64,000 nt of DNA from Vibrio ouci (GTDB lineage: Bacteria; Pseudomonadota; Gammaproteobacteria; Enterobacterales; Vibrionaceae), in the NCBI RefSeq assembly GCF_004551525.1, contig NZ_SATR01000020.1, positions 82,725-146,724 on the forward strand. The letters run 5' to 3'. The number at the start of each line of letters is the position of its first letter. Positions within the stretch are counted from its first letter, which is position 1. The position numbers were made by a program, and so were the translations under genes. Positions 47,647 to 56,757 of this stretch are shown here, piece after piece. The notes under the pieces were generated by a model that saw nothing but the letters and a program-made list of their open reading frames with translations, did no database searches and was not told the origin of the DNA.

Positions 47647-48128
47647 TCACAGTATTTATCGCTGTTGGCAGTAATCTTGGTGATCCTGTTTCTCAAGCTA
47701 ACGTAGCTATTGATGCCTTAAAACAATTGCCTAAAACGCAATTTGTCCAAACTTCGTCGCTCTACAGCAGCACACCGATGGGGCCTGAGGATCAACCTGA
47801 CTACATCAATGCGGTTGTCGAGCTGACAACAGAATTAACGCCGCTTGAACTACTCGATTGCACTCAAACGATTGAGTTGGAGCAAGGGCGCGTCCGTAAA
47901 GAAGAACGCTGGGGCCCAAGAACCTTAGATCTCGATATTCTGCTTTATGGCAATGAGGTGATGGATTCCGAGCGTTTGACCGTTCCACATTATGGAATGA
48001 AAGAGCGTGAGTTTGTGCTCTACCCGCTCGCAGAAATCGCACCAAATTTAACCCTCCCATGTGGGACTAGACTGGATGACTTACTCAAAGTCGTTGCCCA
48101 AAACGGTCTGCGTATTTGGCAATCATAG
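47643..48128 (+). CDS. folK: 6-hydroxymethyl-7,8-dihydropterin pyrophosphokinase
   Basis: 161-residue HPPK (E. coli 159), which pyrophosphorylates the pterin precursor of folate. N-terminal VFIAVGSNLGDP, the signature RWGPRTLDLDILLYG, and conserved acidic residues for two Mg2+. Translation is coupled to pcnB by ATGA. The next genes make pantothenate from the same pathway neighbourhood (pterin/one-carbon donor to panB). Confidence 0.97.
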   Translation: MITVFIAVGSNLGDPVSQANVAIDALKQLPKTQFVQTSSLYSSTPMGPEDQPDYINAVVELTTELTPLELLDCTQTIELEQGRVRKEERWGPRTLDLDILLYGNEVMDSERLTVPHYGMKEREFVLYPLAEIAPNLTLPCGTRLDDLLKVVAQNGLRIWQS

Positions 48129-48150
48129 CCAAATTCTGTAAGGAAAAATC

Positions 48151-48945
48151 ATGAAAAAAATTTCCATCAATGATCTGATGAAGTGGAAACAAGAAGGCCG
48201 TAAATTCGCGACTTCTACCGCTTACGATGCAAGCTTTGCCCAGCTATTCGAAAGTCAAGAGATGCCAGTACTGCTTGTCGGTGACTCTTTAGGTATGGTT
48301 CTTCAAGGCGAATCTTCTACTTTACCTGTCACTGTAGAAGATATTGCTTACCACACGCGCTGTGTACGCGCTGGTAGCCCGAACTGCCTATTAATGGCCG
48401 ATATGCCATTCATGAGCTATGCAACGCCTGAGCAAGCGTGTGAGAGCGCTGCTGCGCTAATGCGTGCTGGAGCAAACATGGTTAAGATCGAAGGCGGTGA
48501 TTGGTTAGTTGATACCGTTAAGGCTCTTACAGAACGTGCAGTACCGGTTTGTGCGCACCTAGGCCTAACGCCTCAATCAGTGAACATCTTTGGCGGCTTC
48601 AAAGTTCAAGGCCGCGAGCAAGATAAAGCGGACCGCATGGTACGCGATGCACTCGCACTTCAAGAAGCTGGTGCACAAATCATCTTGCTTGAGTGTGTGC
48701 CTAAAGAGCTCGCCGCGCGAATTACTGAAGTTTGTGACGTACCTGTCATTGGTATCGGCGCAGGTAACGTAACTGACGGCCAGATCTTAGTTATGCACGA
48801 TATGTTTGGAATTGCAGCGAACTACATGCCAAAATTCTCGAAAAACTTCCTAGCTGAAACTGGAGATATGCGTAAAGCGGTCGCCAAATACAAGGAAGAT
48901 GTAGAAAGTGGTGCCTTCCCTAGCGAAGCACACACCATCGCGTAA
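48151..48945 (+). CDS. panB: 3-methyl-2-oxobutanoate hydroxymethyltransferase
   Basis: 264 residues (E. coli 264). It transfers a one-carbon unit from methylene-THF to ketoisovalerate, giving ketopantoate. Motifs: [27 protein letters not shown] (metal Asp) and [19 protein letters not shown] precedes the ATG. panC follows 10 nt after the stop. Confidence 0.97.
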   Translation: MKKISINDLMKWKQEGRKFATSTAYDASFAQLFESQEMPVLLVGDSLGMVLQGESSTLPVTVEDIAYHTRCVRAGSPNCLLMADMPFMSYATPEQACESAAALMRAGANMVKIEGGDWLVDTVKALTERAVPVCAHLGLTPQSVNIFGGFKVQGREQDKADRMVRDALALQEAGAQIILLECVPKELAARITEVCDVPVIGIGAGNVTDGQILVMHDMFGIAANYMPKFSKNFLAETGDMRKAVAKYKEDVESGAFPSEAHTIA

Positions 48946-48955
48946 GGATTTAGCC

Positions 48956-49858
48956 ATGCAAACTTTTGCTGAAATTGCCGCTCTTCGTGAGCAAATCAAA
49001 CAGTACAAACGTGATGGCCGCAAAGTGGCATTTGTCCCAACCATGGGCAACTTGCACGAAGGTCACCTGACTTTAGTACGCAAAGCGCGTGAACATGCGG
49101 ATATCGTTGTTGTCAGCATTTTTGTCAATCCAATGCAGTTTGACCGCGCTGATGATTTAAATAATTACCCGCGTACGCTAGAAGACGACCTAAGCAAATT
49201 AACCGCTGAAGGTGTTGAATTAGTGTTCACCCCGACACCTGAGATTATCTACCCACATGGTGTAGAAACTCAGAGCTCAGTGGAAGTTCCAGGACTTTCT
49301 AACATCCTCGAAGGTGCCTCTCGTCTAGGTCACTTCCGTGGTGTTGCCACTGTAGTGACGAAACTATTCAATATCGTCCAACCTGACGTTGCTTGCTTTG
49401 GCGAGAAAGACTTCCAGCAACTTGCCATCATTCGTAAGATGACTGAAGACTTGGCAATGGATATCGAAATCGTCGGCGTCGCAACAGTACGTGAGATGGA
49501 CGGCTTGGCAATGAGCTCTCGCAATGGCTTGCTGACGATTGATGAACGCCAACGCGCTCCAGTACTTGCGCGCACCATGCGTTGGATCAGCAGTGCTATG
49601 CGTGGCGGTCGTGACGATTACGCTTCTGTGATTGAAGATGCAAGCGATCAACTGCGCGCAGCAGGCCTGCATCCTGATGAGATCTTTATTCGTGATGCTC
49701 GCACACTGCAAGCAGTCACCGAAGAGACGACTCAAGCGGTTATTCTCATGTCCGCATTCCTTGGCAAAGCACGCTTGATCGATAACCAAGTGGTTGAGAT
49801 GGTTGTCGAGTCGAAGGAAGAAGAAGCGCCTGAAGCACCTTCAGAAAGCGCTGAATAG
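48956..49858 (+). CDS. panC: Pantothenate synthetase
   Basis: 300 residues, joins pantoate to beta-alanine with ATP. Motifs [15 protein letters not shown] (nucleotide-binding), FGEKDFQQL, and MSSRNGLL (KMSKS-like). The start ATG 48956 is chosen over a longer frame because AAGGA lies 8 nt upstream, inside the panB stop region. The C-terminus carries an acidic tail ([15 protein letters not shown]) longer than that of E. coli (284). Confidence 0.97.
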   Translation: MQTFAEIAALREQIKQYKRDGRKVAFVPTMGNLHEGHLTLVRKAREHADIVVVSIFVNPMQFDRADDLNNYPRTLEDDLSKLTAEGVELVFTPTPEIIYPHGVETQSSVEVPGLSNILEGASRLGHFRGVATVVTKLFNIVQPDVACFGEKDFQQLAIIRKMTEDLAMDIEIVGVATVREMDGLAMSSRNGLLTIDERQRAPVLARTMRWISSAMRGGRDDYASVIEDASDQLRAAGLHPDEIFIRDARTLQAVTEETTQAVILMSAFLGKARLIDNQVVEMVVESKEEEAPEAPSESAE

Positions 49859-49876
49859 AGTTCAGTGAAAAAAATT

Positions 49877-49908
49877 AAGGGTTGATGTGAAAGCATCAAC
49901 CCTTTTTT
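49877..49908 (+). terminator. Terminator after panC
   Basis: AAGGGTTGATG (49877-49887) pairs perfectly with CATCAACCCTT (49894-49904), then TTTTTT. Confidence 0.93.
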
Positions 49909-49912
49909 GTGA

Positions 49913-50310
49913 CTGTCACCCTCGAGAGTAAGAAACGAATGAGTTGGAGAACTCTTCTAACAAGTCGAAAACGTAAGGAGATTCCTTACTCTCTCCTTCG
50001 TCGTTCTATGGAATGACTCGCTCTGTGCTAGTGTCTCTCCACACAACATTTTCTATCACTGTCATCCTCAAGAGTGAGGAACAAACGAGTTGGGGATCTC
50101 TTCTAACAAGTCGAAAACGTAAGGAGATTCCCTACTCTCTCCTGCGCCGCTCTATGGAATGACTCGCTCTGTGCTAGCTTCTCTCCACACAACATTTTCT
50201 ATCACTGTCATCCTCAAGAGTGAGGAACGAACGAGTTGGGGATCTCTTCTAACAAGTCGAAAACGTAAGGAGATTCCCTACTCTCTCCTACGTCGCTCTA
50301 TGGAATGACC
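49913..50310. repeat. Tandem array of Vibrio intergenic repeats (146-bp period)
   Basis: Units begin CTGTCA at 49913, 50059 and 50205, an exact 146-bp period. Each unit has an element of about 106 bp starting TGTCA and ending ATGGAATGAC, then a 40-bp spacer (CGCTCTGTGCTAG...TATCA) present in units 1 and 2 only. Units 2 and 3 are nearly identical; unit 1 is more diverged. It lies between the panC terminator and yadH. A single copy is at 63865-63970. Confidence 0.85.
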
Positions 50311-50318
50311 GTAGGCTA

Positions 50319-51089
50319 TTAACTGCGTAAGCCAATTCCGCGCGTCACTAGGTAATGCGCCACCGCGTAAAGTGCCACAACAAATACACCGAGCACGCTG
50401 AACGAGGTAACAATCCCCACATCCGACACACCTAGGAAGCCATAACGGAACGCGTTAACCATATAAACGATTGGGTTGATCTTAGATACGCCTTGCCAAA
50501 ATTCAGGCAGCAAACTGATCGAGTAGAACACGCCGCCAAGGTAGGTCAGAGGTGTCAAAACAAAGGTAGGAATGATCGAGATATCATCAAATGTCTTGGC
50601 ATACACCGCGTTGATCAAACCACCAAGCGAAAACACCACAGAGGTCATAAACACCGTTGCGATAATAATGCCCCAGTGATCAACTTGCAGATCAACAAAG
50701 AACAGCGATACAAACGTAACGATCGTTCCGACCAGTAGACCACGAACCACGCCACCCATAACAAAGCCCAAGATGATCACATAGTTAGGTACCGGAGCAA
50801 CGAGTAACTCTTCGATATTCTTTTGAAACTTGGCACTGAAGAATGACGAGGCGACATTTGAATAGGAGTTAGTGATCACCGACATCATAATCAAACCCGG
50901 AACTATGTACTCCATGTAGCTAAATCCGTTCATCTCACCTATGCGCGAACCTATCAAGCTACCAAAGATAATGAAATAGAGCGTCATCGTGATCGCTGGT
51001 GGAACCAAAGTTTGAACCCAAATACGAGTAAAGCGGTTCACTTCTTTAGTCAGTAAGCTGCAAAACGCAGTCCAATACAAACGATACAT
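50319..51089 (-). CDS. yadH: ABC-2 type exporter permease (YadH-like)
   Basis: 256 residues, same length as E. coli YadH. Six predicted helices; the family pattern EELLVAPVPNYVIILGFVMGG is present. The start ATG 51089 is chosen over a longer frame because GGGAGCC precedes it and it lies 1 nt after the yadG stop. Substrate unknown. Pairs with the ATPase gene. Confidence 0.92.
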   Translation of the reverse strand: MYRLYWTAFCSLLTKEVNRFTRIWVQTLVPPAITMTLYFIIFGSLIGSRIGEMNGFSYMEYIVPGLIMMSVITNSYSNVASSFFSAKFQKNIEELLVAPVPNYVIILGFVMGGVVRGLLVGTIVTFVSLFFVDLQVDHWGIIIATVFMTSVVFSLGGLINAVYAKTFDDISIIPTFVLTPLTYLGGVFYSISLLPEFWQGVSKINPIVYMVNAFRYGFLGVSDVGIVTSFSVLGVFVVALYAVAHYLVTRGIGLRS

Positions 51090-51090
51090 A

Positions 51091-52008
51091 TTATTGGCTC
51101 CCCTCTCGTACAATACTGACGAACAACTCTTCAAGACGATTGGCTTTATTGCGCATCGACAGCACTTTAATGCCCTGCTCTGAAAGCTGAGCAAAGATAC
51201 CATTCAACCCTTGGCTCTTTTCAATCTCAAGCTCTAAAGAACCATTGATAAAGGTTTGGCTGTTTACACCATCTAATTTCGGTTCAGCGCTTCCCTCTTC
51301 AAGATCAAGAATAAACGTCTCAACGTGAAGCTTACCGAGCAGGGCTTTCATGGTGGTGTTCTCAATCAGCTCACCTTTGTTGATGATGCCGATATTACGA
51401 CACAACATTTCCGCTTCTTCGAGATAGTGAGTGGTAAGAATAATGGTAATGCCTTGCTCAGAGTTGATTTCTTTGAGGAACTCCCACATCGAGCGGCGAA
51501 GTTCAATATCAACTCCAGCGGTTGGTTCATCAAGAATCAGTAACTGAGGTTCATGCATCAAGGCACGGGCAATCATCAGACGTCGCTTCATACCACCTGA
51601 TAAGTTACGTGCACGTTCGCTGCGTTTTTCCCACAAATCGAGCTTAGTTAGGTATTTTTTCGCGCGTTCTTTGGCCAGAGACTTTGATACACCGTAATAA
51701 CCCGCTTGCTGCAGCACGATCTGTTCAACCGTCTCAAACTGGTTAAAGTTGAATTCCTGCGGTACCAAGCCTAGATTTTGCTTTGCAAGTTCTAGGTCTT
51801 TATCAATATCAAAGCCGAACACCTTCACCTTGCCAGCGGTCTTATTCACCAGAGATGAAATAACACCAATCGTTGTCGATTTACCCGCACCGTTAGGCCC
51901 AAGTAACGCGTAGAAGTCGCCTTTTTCTACATTAAGGCTAATACCTTTTAGCGCTTCAAAACCTCCTGCATAGGTCTTACGAAGCTGCTCAATTTCGAGT
52001 GCATACAT
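51091..52008 (-). CDS. yadG: ABC exporter ATPase (YadG-like)
   Basis: 305 residues (E. coli YadG 308). Walker A GPNGAGKST (about 39-47), signature LSGGMKRRL, Walker B LLILDEPTAGVD; the C-terminal domain (about 225-305) is typical of DrrA/NodI-type ATPases. The yadH start follows after 1 nt. Transport substrate cannot be told. Confidence 0.93.
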   Translation of the reverse strand: MYALEIEQLRKTYAGGFEALKGISLNVEKGDFYALLGPNGAGKSTTIGVISSLVNKTAGKVKVFGFDIDKDLELAKQNLGLVPQEFNFNQFETVEQIVLQQAGYYGVSKSLAKERAKKYLTKLDLWEKRSERARNLSGGMKRRLMIARALMHEPQLLILDEPTAGVDIELRRSMWEFLKEINSEQGITIILTTHYLEEAEMLCRNIGIINKGELIENTTMKALLGKLHVETFILDLEEGSAEPKLDGVNSQTFINGSLELEIEKSQGLNGIFAQLSEQGIKVLSMRNKANRLEELFVSIVREGSQ

Positions 52009-52125
52009 AGAATAATATTGCCATTGCTTGTCCAGTCGTAAATAAGTTTATCGTTGAATAACGATGATTACAATTAAACCTTTCGAATAGTTTGGAAATA
52101 TTATAGTTATTGGTGGACAGAAATT

Positions 52126-52158
52126 AAAAACGCCGCAGATTTCTCAGCGGCGTTTATT
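52126..52158. terminator. Terminator after the SulP gene
   Basis: AAACGCCGC (52128-52136) pairs with GCGGCGTTT (52147-52155). A-run on the left and T-run on the right allow both directions; it ends the SulP transcript on the minus strand. Confidence 0.87.
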
Positions 52159-52177
52159 TTATAAAACAGATAGTTAA

Positions 52178-53848
52178 TTAGACAACTGCAGTCTGATGCT
52201 CGTCTGTCTCAACATGCTTGATTGCCGCTTTCAGCGCTTCATAGCGGAACTTAAACGTATTTTCGTCCGGTACTAAGTCGATAACGTGGAACTTCTCCAG
52301 TTGCTGACGCGTTTTATCATTTGGACACAGCAAGTAGACCTGACAGTTAGCGTCTAGCGCATCTTTGATCGCATTCTCTAACGCCAGACCCACCGTCACA
52401 TCAATCATTGGGACATCAGTCAAATCAAGAATCATCACTTCATAATCTGAGATACTGGTGTGCTGACGAGATATCGCCTTAGATACGCTGAAAATCATCG
52501 GGCCTGACAGGTAGAAAAACAGTACTTTGCCATTGGCCATATCAAGCAAACCACGTTCACTGTCACTCAGTGGCACATCATCTTCATCGGCATCACTGAT
52601 CGCTTTCACTTGACGTGCCTGCTCACGGCTCAAGCGCTCGATAATAATAATGTTAGAGATAAAGACGCCAAGACCAACCGCGACAATCAAATCCACAAAC
52701 ACGGTCAGTAGCATCACGCCATACATGACCGCCATACCCGCAAAGCTAACCTTATGCGCGCGCTGAATAAAACTCCAATCAAGGATGTTAAAGCCAACAT
52801 ACACTGCAATGCCTGCCAACACTGCCATTGGAATTGGTTCAGTCAATCCACCTGCAACCAACACCACCAACGCTAGCATCAGTGCGCGAACCACACCTGA
52901 CAGCGGGGAACGTGCACCAACCTGAATATTGGTTACCGTGCCCATAGTTGCACCGGCACCAGGCAGCGCACCGAACAAGCCTGAAATCATATTAGCGAGA
53001 CCTTGGCCGCGCAGCTCTTTATCTGAGTCGTGCTCTTTACGTGTTAACGAGTCACCGATTACCGCCGTCAAAAGCGTATCAATACAACCCAGCGTACCCA
53101 GTACCAACGCATCAATCACCATCTCAGTGAACATTGAAGCATCAATATGAGGCACGACTAAAGACGGTAAACCTGCTGGGATCTCACCGATTCGACGTAT
53201 CGCGTCAGTATCAAAAAAGATAACGGAAAGTAGCGTTACCGCTACCAATGCCACCAGTTGAGCCGGTACATACTTTCGATAGCGTCTAGGGAAGAAGAAC
53301 AAGATACCAAGGGTTAGCAAACCTAAAAATAGCTCGCTGAACTTCATATTCGCAACGGTATCAGGCAGTGCTGAAAGGGTCCCCATCACTCCACCGGCTG
53401 GAGCGGCGTGACCCAGTAGTGGTGAGAGCTGGAGAATGATAAGAATAACGCCAATACCTGACATAAAGCCCGATATCACGCTATATGGCATCAAAGTTAC
53501 GTATTTTCCTAGCTTCAAGGTACCAAGAAGTATCTGGAATGCCCCGGCCATCATGACCACAGTAAAGGTCATTGCCATGCCCGTTTCTGGGTATTTGGCC
53601 ATCATACTGGTTAATACCGCGGTCATGATCACCGTCATCGGGCCGGTCGGTTCCGAGATTAAGGTGTTTGAGCCACCAAACAGTGAAGCAAATAAGCCCA
53701 CCATAATAGCACCCCATAGACCCGCTTCTGCGCCCGCACCGGAGGCAACACCAAAGGCAAGCGCTAAAGGTAAAGAGATAATAGCGGTGGTCACGCCACC
53801 AAATAGATCTCCTTTGAGATTCATGTCTTCAAAACGACTAGCGAACAC
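52178..53848 (-). CDS. SulP family inorganic anion transporter with STAS domain
   Basis: 556 residues from GTG 53848 (GGGAG 7 nt upstream; a longer frame to 53887 lacks an RBS, and an ATG at 53824 is a weaker choice). About 12-14 helices starting at LKGDLFGGVTTAIISLPLAL, with a C-terminal STAS domain (about 430-545; MILDLTDVPMIDVTVG). SulP proteins carry sulfate, bicarbonate or other anions. A carbonic anhydrase gene diverges from it, so bicarbonate is the favoured substrate by context only. Confidence 0.9.
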   Translation of the reverse strand: MFASRFEDMNLKGDLFGGVTTAIISLPLALAFGVASGAGAEAGLWGAIMVGLFASLFGGSNTLISEPTGPMTVIMTAVLTSMMAKYPETGMAMTFTVVMMAGAFQILLGTLKLGKYVTLMPYSVISGFMSGIGVILIILQLSPLLGHAAPAGGVMGTLSALPDTVANMKFSELFLGLLTLGILFFFPRRYRKYVPAQLVALVAVTLLSVIFFDTDAIRRIGEIPAGLPSLVVPHIDASMFTEMVIDALVLGTLGCIDTLLTAVIGDSLTRKEHDSDKELRGQGLANMISGLFGALPGAGATMGTVTNIQVGARSPLSGVVRALMLALVVLVAGGLTEPIPMAVLAGIAVYVGFNILDWSFIQRAHKVSFAGMAVMYGVMLLTVFVDLIVAVGLGVFISNIIIIERLSREQARQVKAISDADEDDVPLSDSERGLLDMANGKVLFFYLSGPMIFSVSKAISRQHTSISDYEVMILDLTDVPMIDVTVGLALENAIKDALDANCQVYLLCPNDKTRQQLEKFHVIDLVPDENTFKFRYEALKAAIKHVETDEHQTAVV

Positions 53849-54261
53849 AATGCTACTCCCTGCTAACTGTGTGCACCTTAAACGCAAAACATGCGTTCAA
53901 TCACCCAGCTTCACACTGAGTGAGGTGCAATAACGACATCTTACTTTTAGGCTAGGCTGCTATACACTAGAGGTAAGCGAAAATAACCCTAAACTTTGTA
54001 GCTAGATCTTGCAGAAAATGTAATCAAAACGCTGCGAAATGTAGCTAATTTCATCATATTAACAAATGTTACTTCAGAGAGATAAGTGTTAATCACATCT
54101 CATCACTCATACGTTATAACTGTTAGTTAGGATGAGAGCTAAGTTTATGATTTTTGGCGCTCAAACACGTCAGATGAGTGCCTTTTCGGGCAATATTAGT
54201 AGGAACGAAATTGTAACATTGTGTATAGTGATGCAAGAATTTTTTAAGGATTGCGAACGAG
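53849..54261. promoter_or_regulatory. Divergent control region, SulP gene / can
   Basis: About 410 bp, AT-rich, no open frame that looks coding. It must hold the promoters of both genes. I found no clear palindrome or recognised operator; the plus strand has TATAGTGATG (54225-54234) as a possible -10 region for can. Confidence 0.5.
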
Positions 54262-54930
54262 ATGCCGGAAATTAAACAGCTATTTGAAAACAACTCAAAG
54301 TGGTCTGAATCGATTAAAGCAGAACGCCCTGAGTACTTTGCTAAGCTTGAGGAGGGTCAGAGCCCTGGTTTTCTATGGATTGGTTGTTCAGACAGCCGTG
54401 TACCAGCAGAGCGCTTAACCGGCCTTTATTCCGGTGAACTGTTTGTACACCGTAATGTCGCCAACCAAGTTATCCATACCGATTTGAATTGCCTATCGGT
54501 AGTGCAATACGCGGTCGATGTATTGAAGGTTAAACACGTCATCGTATGTGGTCACTACGGCTGTGGCGGCGTAAAAGCGGCGATTGATAATCCGCAGCTT
54601 GGTCTGATCAACAACTGGCTGCTACATATCCGCGATCTCTACTTCAAACACCGTAATTACTTAGAAGCGATGCCAGAGGATGATCGTGCTGACAAGCTAG
54701 GTGAAATTAACGTTGCCGAGCAAGTCTATAACCTTGCTAATTCCACCATCATGCAAAACGCATGGGAGCGAGGCCAAGACATCGAGATCCACGGTGTTGT
54801 CTATGGTATCGGTGATGGTAAGTTGGAGTACTTAGGTGTTCGCTCTAACTCTCGAGATAGCGTTGATACCTCTTACCAAGTGGCGATGGAGTCTATTCTC
54901 AACCCTGAGCATAAGCTGCTTTGTCGCTAA
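54262..54930 (+). CDS. can: Beta-class carbonic anhydrase
   Basis: 222-residue beta-CA (E. coli Can 220). Zn ligands Cys42 and Asp44 (GCSDSR), His98 and Cys101 (CGHYGCGG), all at the canonical positions. It interconverts CO2 and bicarbonate in the cytoplasm, supplying bicarbonate for carboxylases. The 5' side faces the SulP transporter gene; the 3' side shares a bidirectional terminator with hpt. Confidence 0.97.
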   Translation: MPEIKQLFENNSKWSESIKAERPEYFAKLEEGQSPGFLWIGCSDSRVPAERLTGLYSGELFVHRNVANQVIHTDLNCLSVVQYAVDVLKVKHVIVCGHYGCGGVKAAIDNPQLGLINNWLLHIRDLYFKHRNYLEAMPEDDRADKLGEINVAEQVYNLANSTIMQNAWERGQDIEIHGVVYGIGDGKLEYLGVRSNSRDSVDTSYQVAMESILNPEHKLLCR

Positions 54931-54958
54931 GCTCACGTCGTAAAAGCTAGCCAAACAA

Positions 54959-54985
54959 AAACGCCCGCTAAGTTAGCGGGCGTTT
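54959..54985. terminator. Bidirectional terminator, can / hpt
   Basis: AAACGCCCGCT (54959-54969) pairs with AGCGGGCGTTT (54975-54985), between convergent genes. Confidence 0.92.
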
Positions 54986-55009
54986 GTTTATTCTTGCACT
55001 AGAGTCGGA

Positions 55010-55540
55010 TTACTCTTGAGGTACAACCTTGCCGATAAATGGTAGGTGACGGTATTTCTGAGCGTAATCGATACCAACACCAACCACGAACTCATCTGGA
55101 ATCTCGAAACCAATCCATTTCACGTCAACATTCACTTCACGACGAGAAGGCTTATCCAACAGCGTACAAATCTCGATAGATTTAGGCTCACGTAGCGACA
55201 GGATTTCTTTTACCTTGTTCAGTGTGTTGCCCGTATCAATGATGTCTTCAACAAGTAGGACATCTTTACCTTTAATATCGTCATCTAGATCTTTAAGGAT
55301 GCGAACGTCACGAGAGCTTTCCATTGTGTTGCCGTAGCTCGATGCCGTCATGAAATCAACGCAGTGAGTAATATCGATTGCACGTGCCAAATCAGCCATA
55401 AATACAAATGATCCGCGTAGTAAGCCAACCATGACCAGATCTTCGCTACCTTTATAGTGCTCAGTAATCTGTTTACCTAGCTCTTGTACTCGTTTGCTGA
55501 CCTCTTGCTCAGAAATCATGACTTCTACTGTATGCTTCAT
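55010..55540 (-). CDS. hpt: Hypoxanthine phosphoribosyltransferase
   Basis: 176 residues (E. coli 178-182). PRPP motif [14 protein letters not shown] and the flexible-loop segment [11 protein letters not shown]; purine end [20 protein letters not shown] (here VVGVG). Salvages hypoxanthine to IMP. It diverges from luxR across about 320 bp, the arrangement seen around luxR/hapR in vibrios. Confidence 0.96.
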   Translation of the reverse strand: MKHTVEVMISEQEVSKRVQELGKQITEHYKGSEDLVMVGLLRGSFVFMADLARAIDITHCVDFMTASSYGNTMESSRDVRILKDLDDDIKGKDVLLVEDIIDTGNTLNKVKEILSLREPKSIEICTLLDKPSRREVNVDVKWIGFEIPDEFVVGVGIDYAQKYRHLPFIGKVVPQE

Positions 55541-55857
55541 ACCAATCTCGTTTTTCGCGTTAGTCGTGTTGAGCGTAATTATAGCCGCTCAAATACGGTC
55601 TGATTTTGCAGGCGGGTAGTTTAACACCAGCTAGCCACGAGGAAAAACGTTTGCCTCAAATTAACCGAATTGTTTGGAGTATGGCATCTTGATCGTTAGC
55701 ACGATATTAACAAAGACGCCTATAAAATAGCCTGAAATCGTTGACCTTGCCTATATGCACCATTACACTCATAAAGCGTCATAGCAAAATTAATAAAATA
55801 CTAAATAGGGCGAAAAGCCCAATAACTATAAACAACTCTTTTGGCAAGGAAATAACT
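55541..55857 (+). promoter_or_regulatory. luxR promoter and leader, with probable Qrr target
   Basis: About 317 bp between divergent hpt and luxR. A small hairpin GGGC/GCCC lies at 55808-55820. The stretch 55825-55850, ending TTTTGGCAAGGA, overlaps the luxR RBS and resembles the complement of the conserved core of Qrr small RNAs (ACAAC, then TTGGC-N-AGG), with mismatches between. AT-rich ATTAATAAAATACTAAAT (55789-55806) may hold a LuxR autorepression site; this is a guess. Confidence 0.55.
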
Positions 55858-56472
55858 ATGGACTCTATAGAGAAACGACCGCGTACGCGTCTATCTCCAC
55901 AAAAACGAAAGCAACAGCTGATGGAAATCTCGCTGGAAGTGTTTGCTCGTCGTGGCATTGGCCGCGGTGGTCACGCTGACATTGCAGAGATAGCTCAAGT
56001 ATCCGTTGCAACTGTGTTTAACTACTTCCCTACTCGCGAAGATCTTGTCGATGACGTACTTAACTACGTTGTTCGCCAATTCTCGAACTTCCTTTCGGAC
56101 AATATCGACTTAGACCTTCACGCGAAAGAAAACCTCACTAATATCACAACCGCTATGGTTGAACTGGTTGTTGAAGACTGCCACTGGCTTAAAGTGTGGT
56201 TTGAGTGGAGTGCGTCAACCCGCGATGAAGTATGGCCTTTGTTTGTCACAACCAACCGCACCAATCAGCTCTTGGTACAAAATATGTTTATCAAGGCAAT
56301 TGAGCGTGGCGAAGTATGTGATAGCCATGACCCATCCGATCTTGCAACGCTATTTCACGGCATCTGCTACTCGCTGTTCGTACAAGCGAACCGTGTTCGA
56401 GATGAGCAAGCGGTGATTCGCCTGACTCAAAGCTACTTAGATATGCTATGTATCTACAAAAGCGCTGAATAA
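55858..56472 (+). CDS. luxR: Quorum-sensing master regulator, LuxR/HapR family (TetR type)
   Basis: 204-residue TetR-family regulator. The N-terminus MDSIEKRPRTRLSPQKRKQ and helix-turn-helix segment ISVATVFNYFPTRE-like (VSVATVFNYFPTRE, about 45-58) are near-identical to V. harveyi LuxR, V. parahaemolyticus OpaR and V. vulnificus SmcR from memory. The C-terminus MLCIYKSAE matches that branch better than HapR. The frame runs upstream, but ATG 55858 has AAGGA 8 nt before it. At high cell density it controls bioluminescence, proteases, biofilm and type III or VI secretion in relatives. Post-transcriptional control by Qrr RNAs is likely (see leader). Confidence 0.96.
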   Translation: MDSIEKRPRTRLSPQKRKQQLMEISLEVFARRGIGRGGHADIAEIAQVSVATVFNYFPTREDLVDDVLNYVVRQFSNFLSDNIDLDLHAKENLTNITTAMVELVVEDCHWLKVWFEWSASTRDEVWPLFVTTNRTNQLLVQNMFIKAIERGEVCDSHDPSDLATLFHGICYSLFVQANRVRDEQAVIRLTQSYLDMLCIYKSAE

Positions 56473-56493
56473 ATCAGAGCGAAGTTAACAGCT

Positions 56494-56523
56494 AAAAGCC
56501 GACGTGATTACGTCGGCTTTTTA
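56494..56523 (+). terminator. Terminator after luxR
   Basis: AAAAGCCGACGT (56494-56505) pairs with ACGTCGGCTTTT (56510-56521), followed by TTATTT. Confidence 0.93.
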
Positions 56524-56577
56524 TTTGTTGATAACTGAGCACTGCGCTTGCCGGTCGCAACTTTCTATCGGCAACAA

Positions 56578-56605
56578 AAAAGCCGCTGATAACTCAGCGG
56601 CTTTT
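56578..56605. terminator. Terminator facing lpd
   Basis: AAAAGCCGCTGA (56578-56589) pairs with TCAGCGGCTTTT (56594-56605). It ends the pdhR-aceEF-lpd direction on the minus strand, just beyond the repeat. Confidence 0.9.
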
Positions 56606-56616
56606 AGCATCTACAT

Positions 56617-56757
56617 ATACTCAAAATAATTGGAGTTGCAGCTAGGCAACAAGTAAGTTCAGTCCTATGAGCATAGGTGTACTATGTGATTAGGACGGCC
56701 GGCGATCCGGTGAACTTACGCAGTTAACAACGCTGCGGCTTCAAGTATGAAGAGTAT
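56617..56757. repeat. ERIC-like intergenic palindrome, copy 2
   Basis: About 141 bp, ends ATACTC / GAGTAT. It shares TTGGAGTTGCAGCTAGGC, CTATGAGCATAG, CTATGTGATTAGG and AACAACGCTGCG with copy 1 at 33648-33775. It differs by an extra stretch of about 13 bp (CGGCCGGCGATCC, 56696-56708) in one inner arm. It abuts the lpd stop codon at 56758. Confidence 0.75.

Noticed and set aside
49913..50310. Tandem repeat considered as a CRISPR array
   Set aside because: Units are 146 bp and the spacer between elements is the same each time; no cas genes nearby.
49913..50310. Repeat considered as integron attC sites
   Set aside because: No integrase, no gene cassettes and no GTTRRRY-type core sites at the unit ends.
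53436..53933. 165-codon plus-strand frame over the SulP gene start
   Set aside because: Antisense shadow of the transporter; composition is the mirror of a hydrophobic gene.
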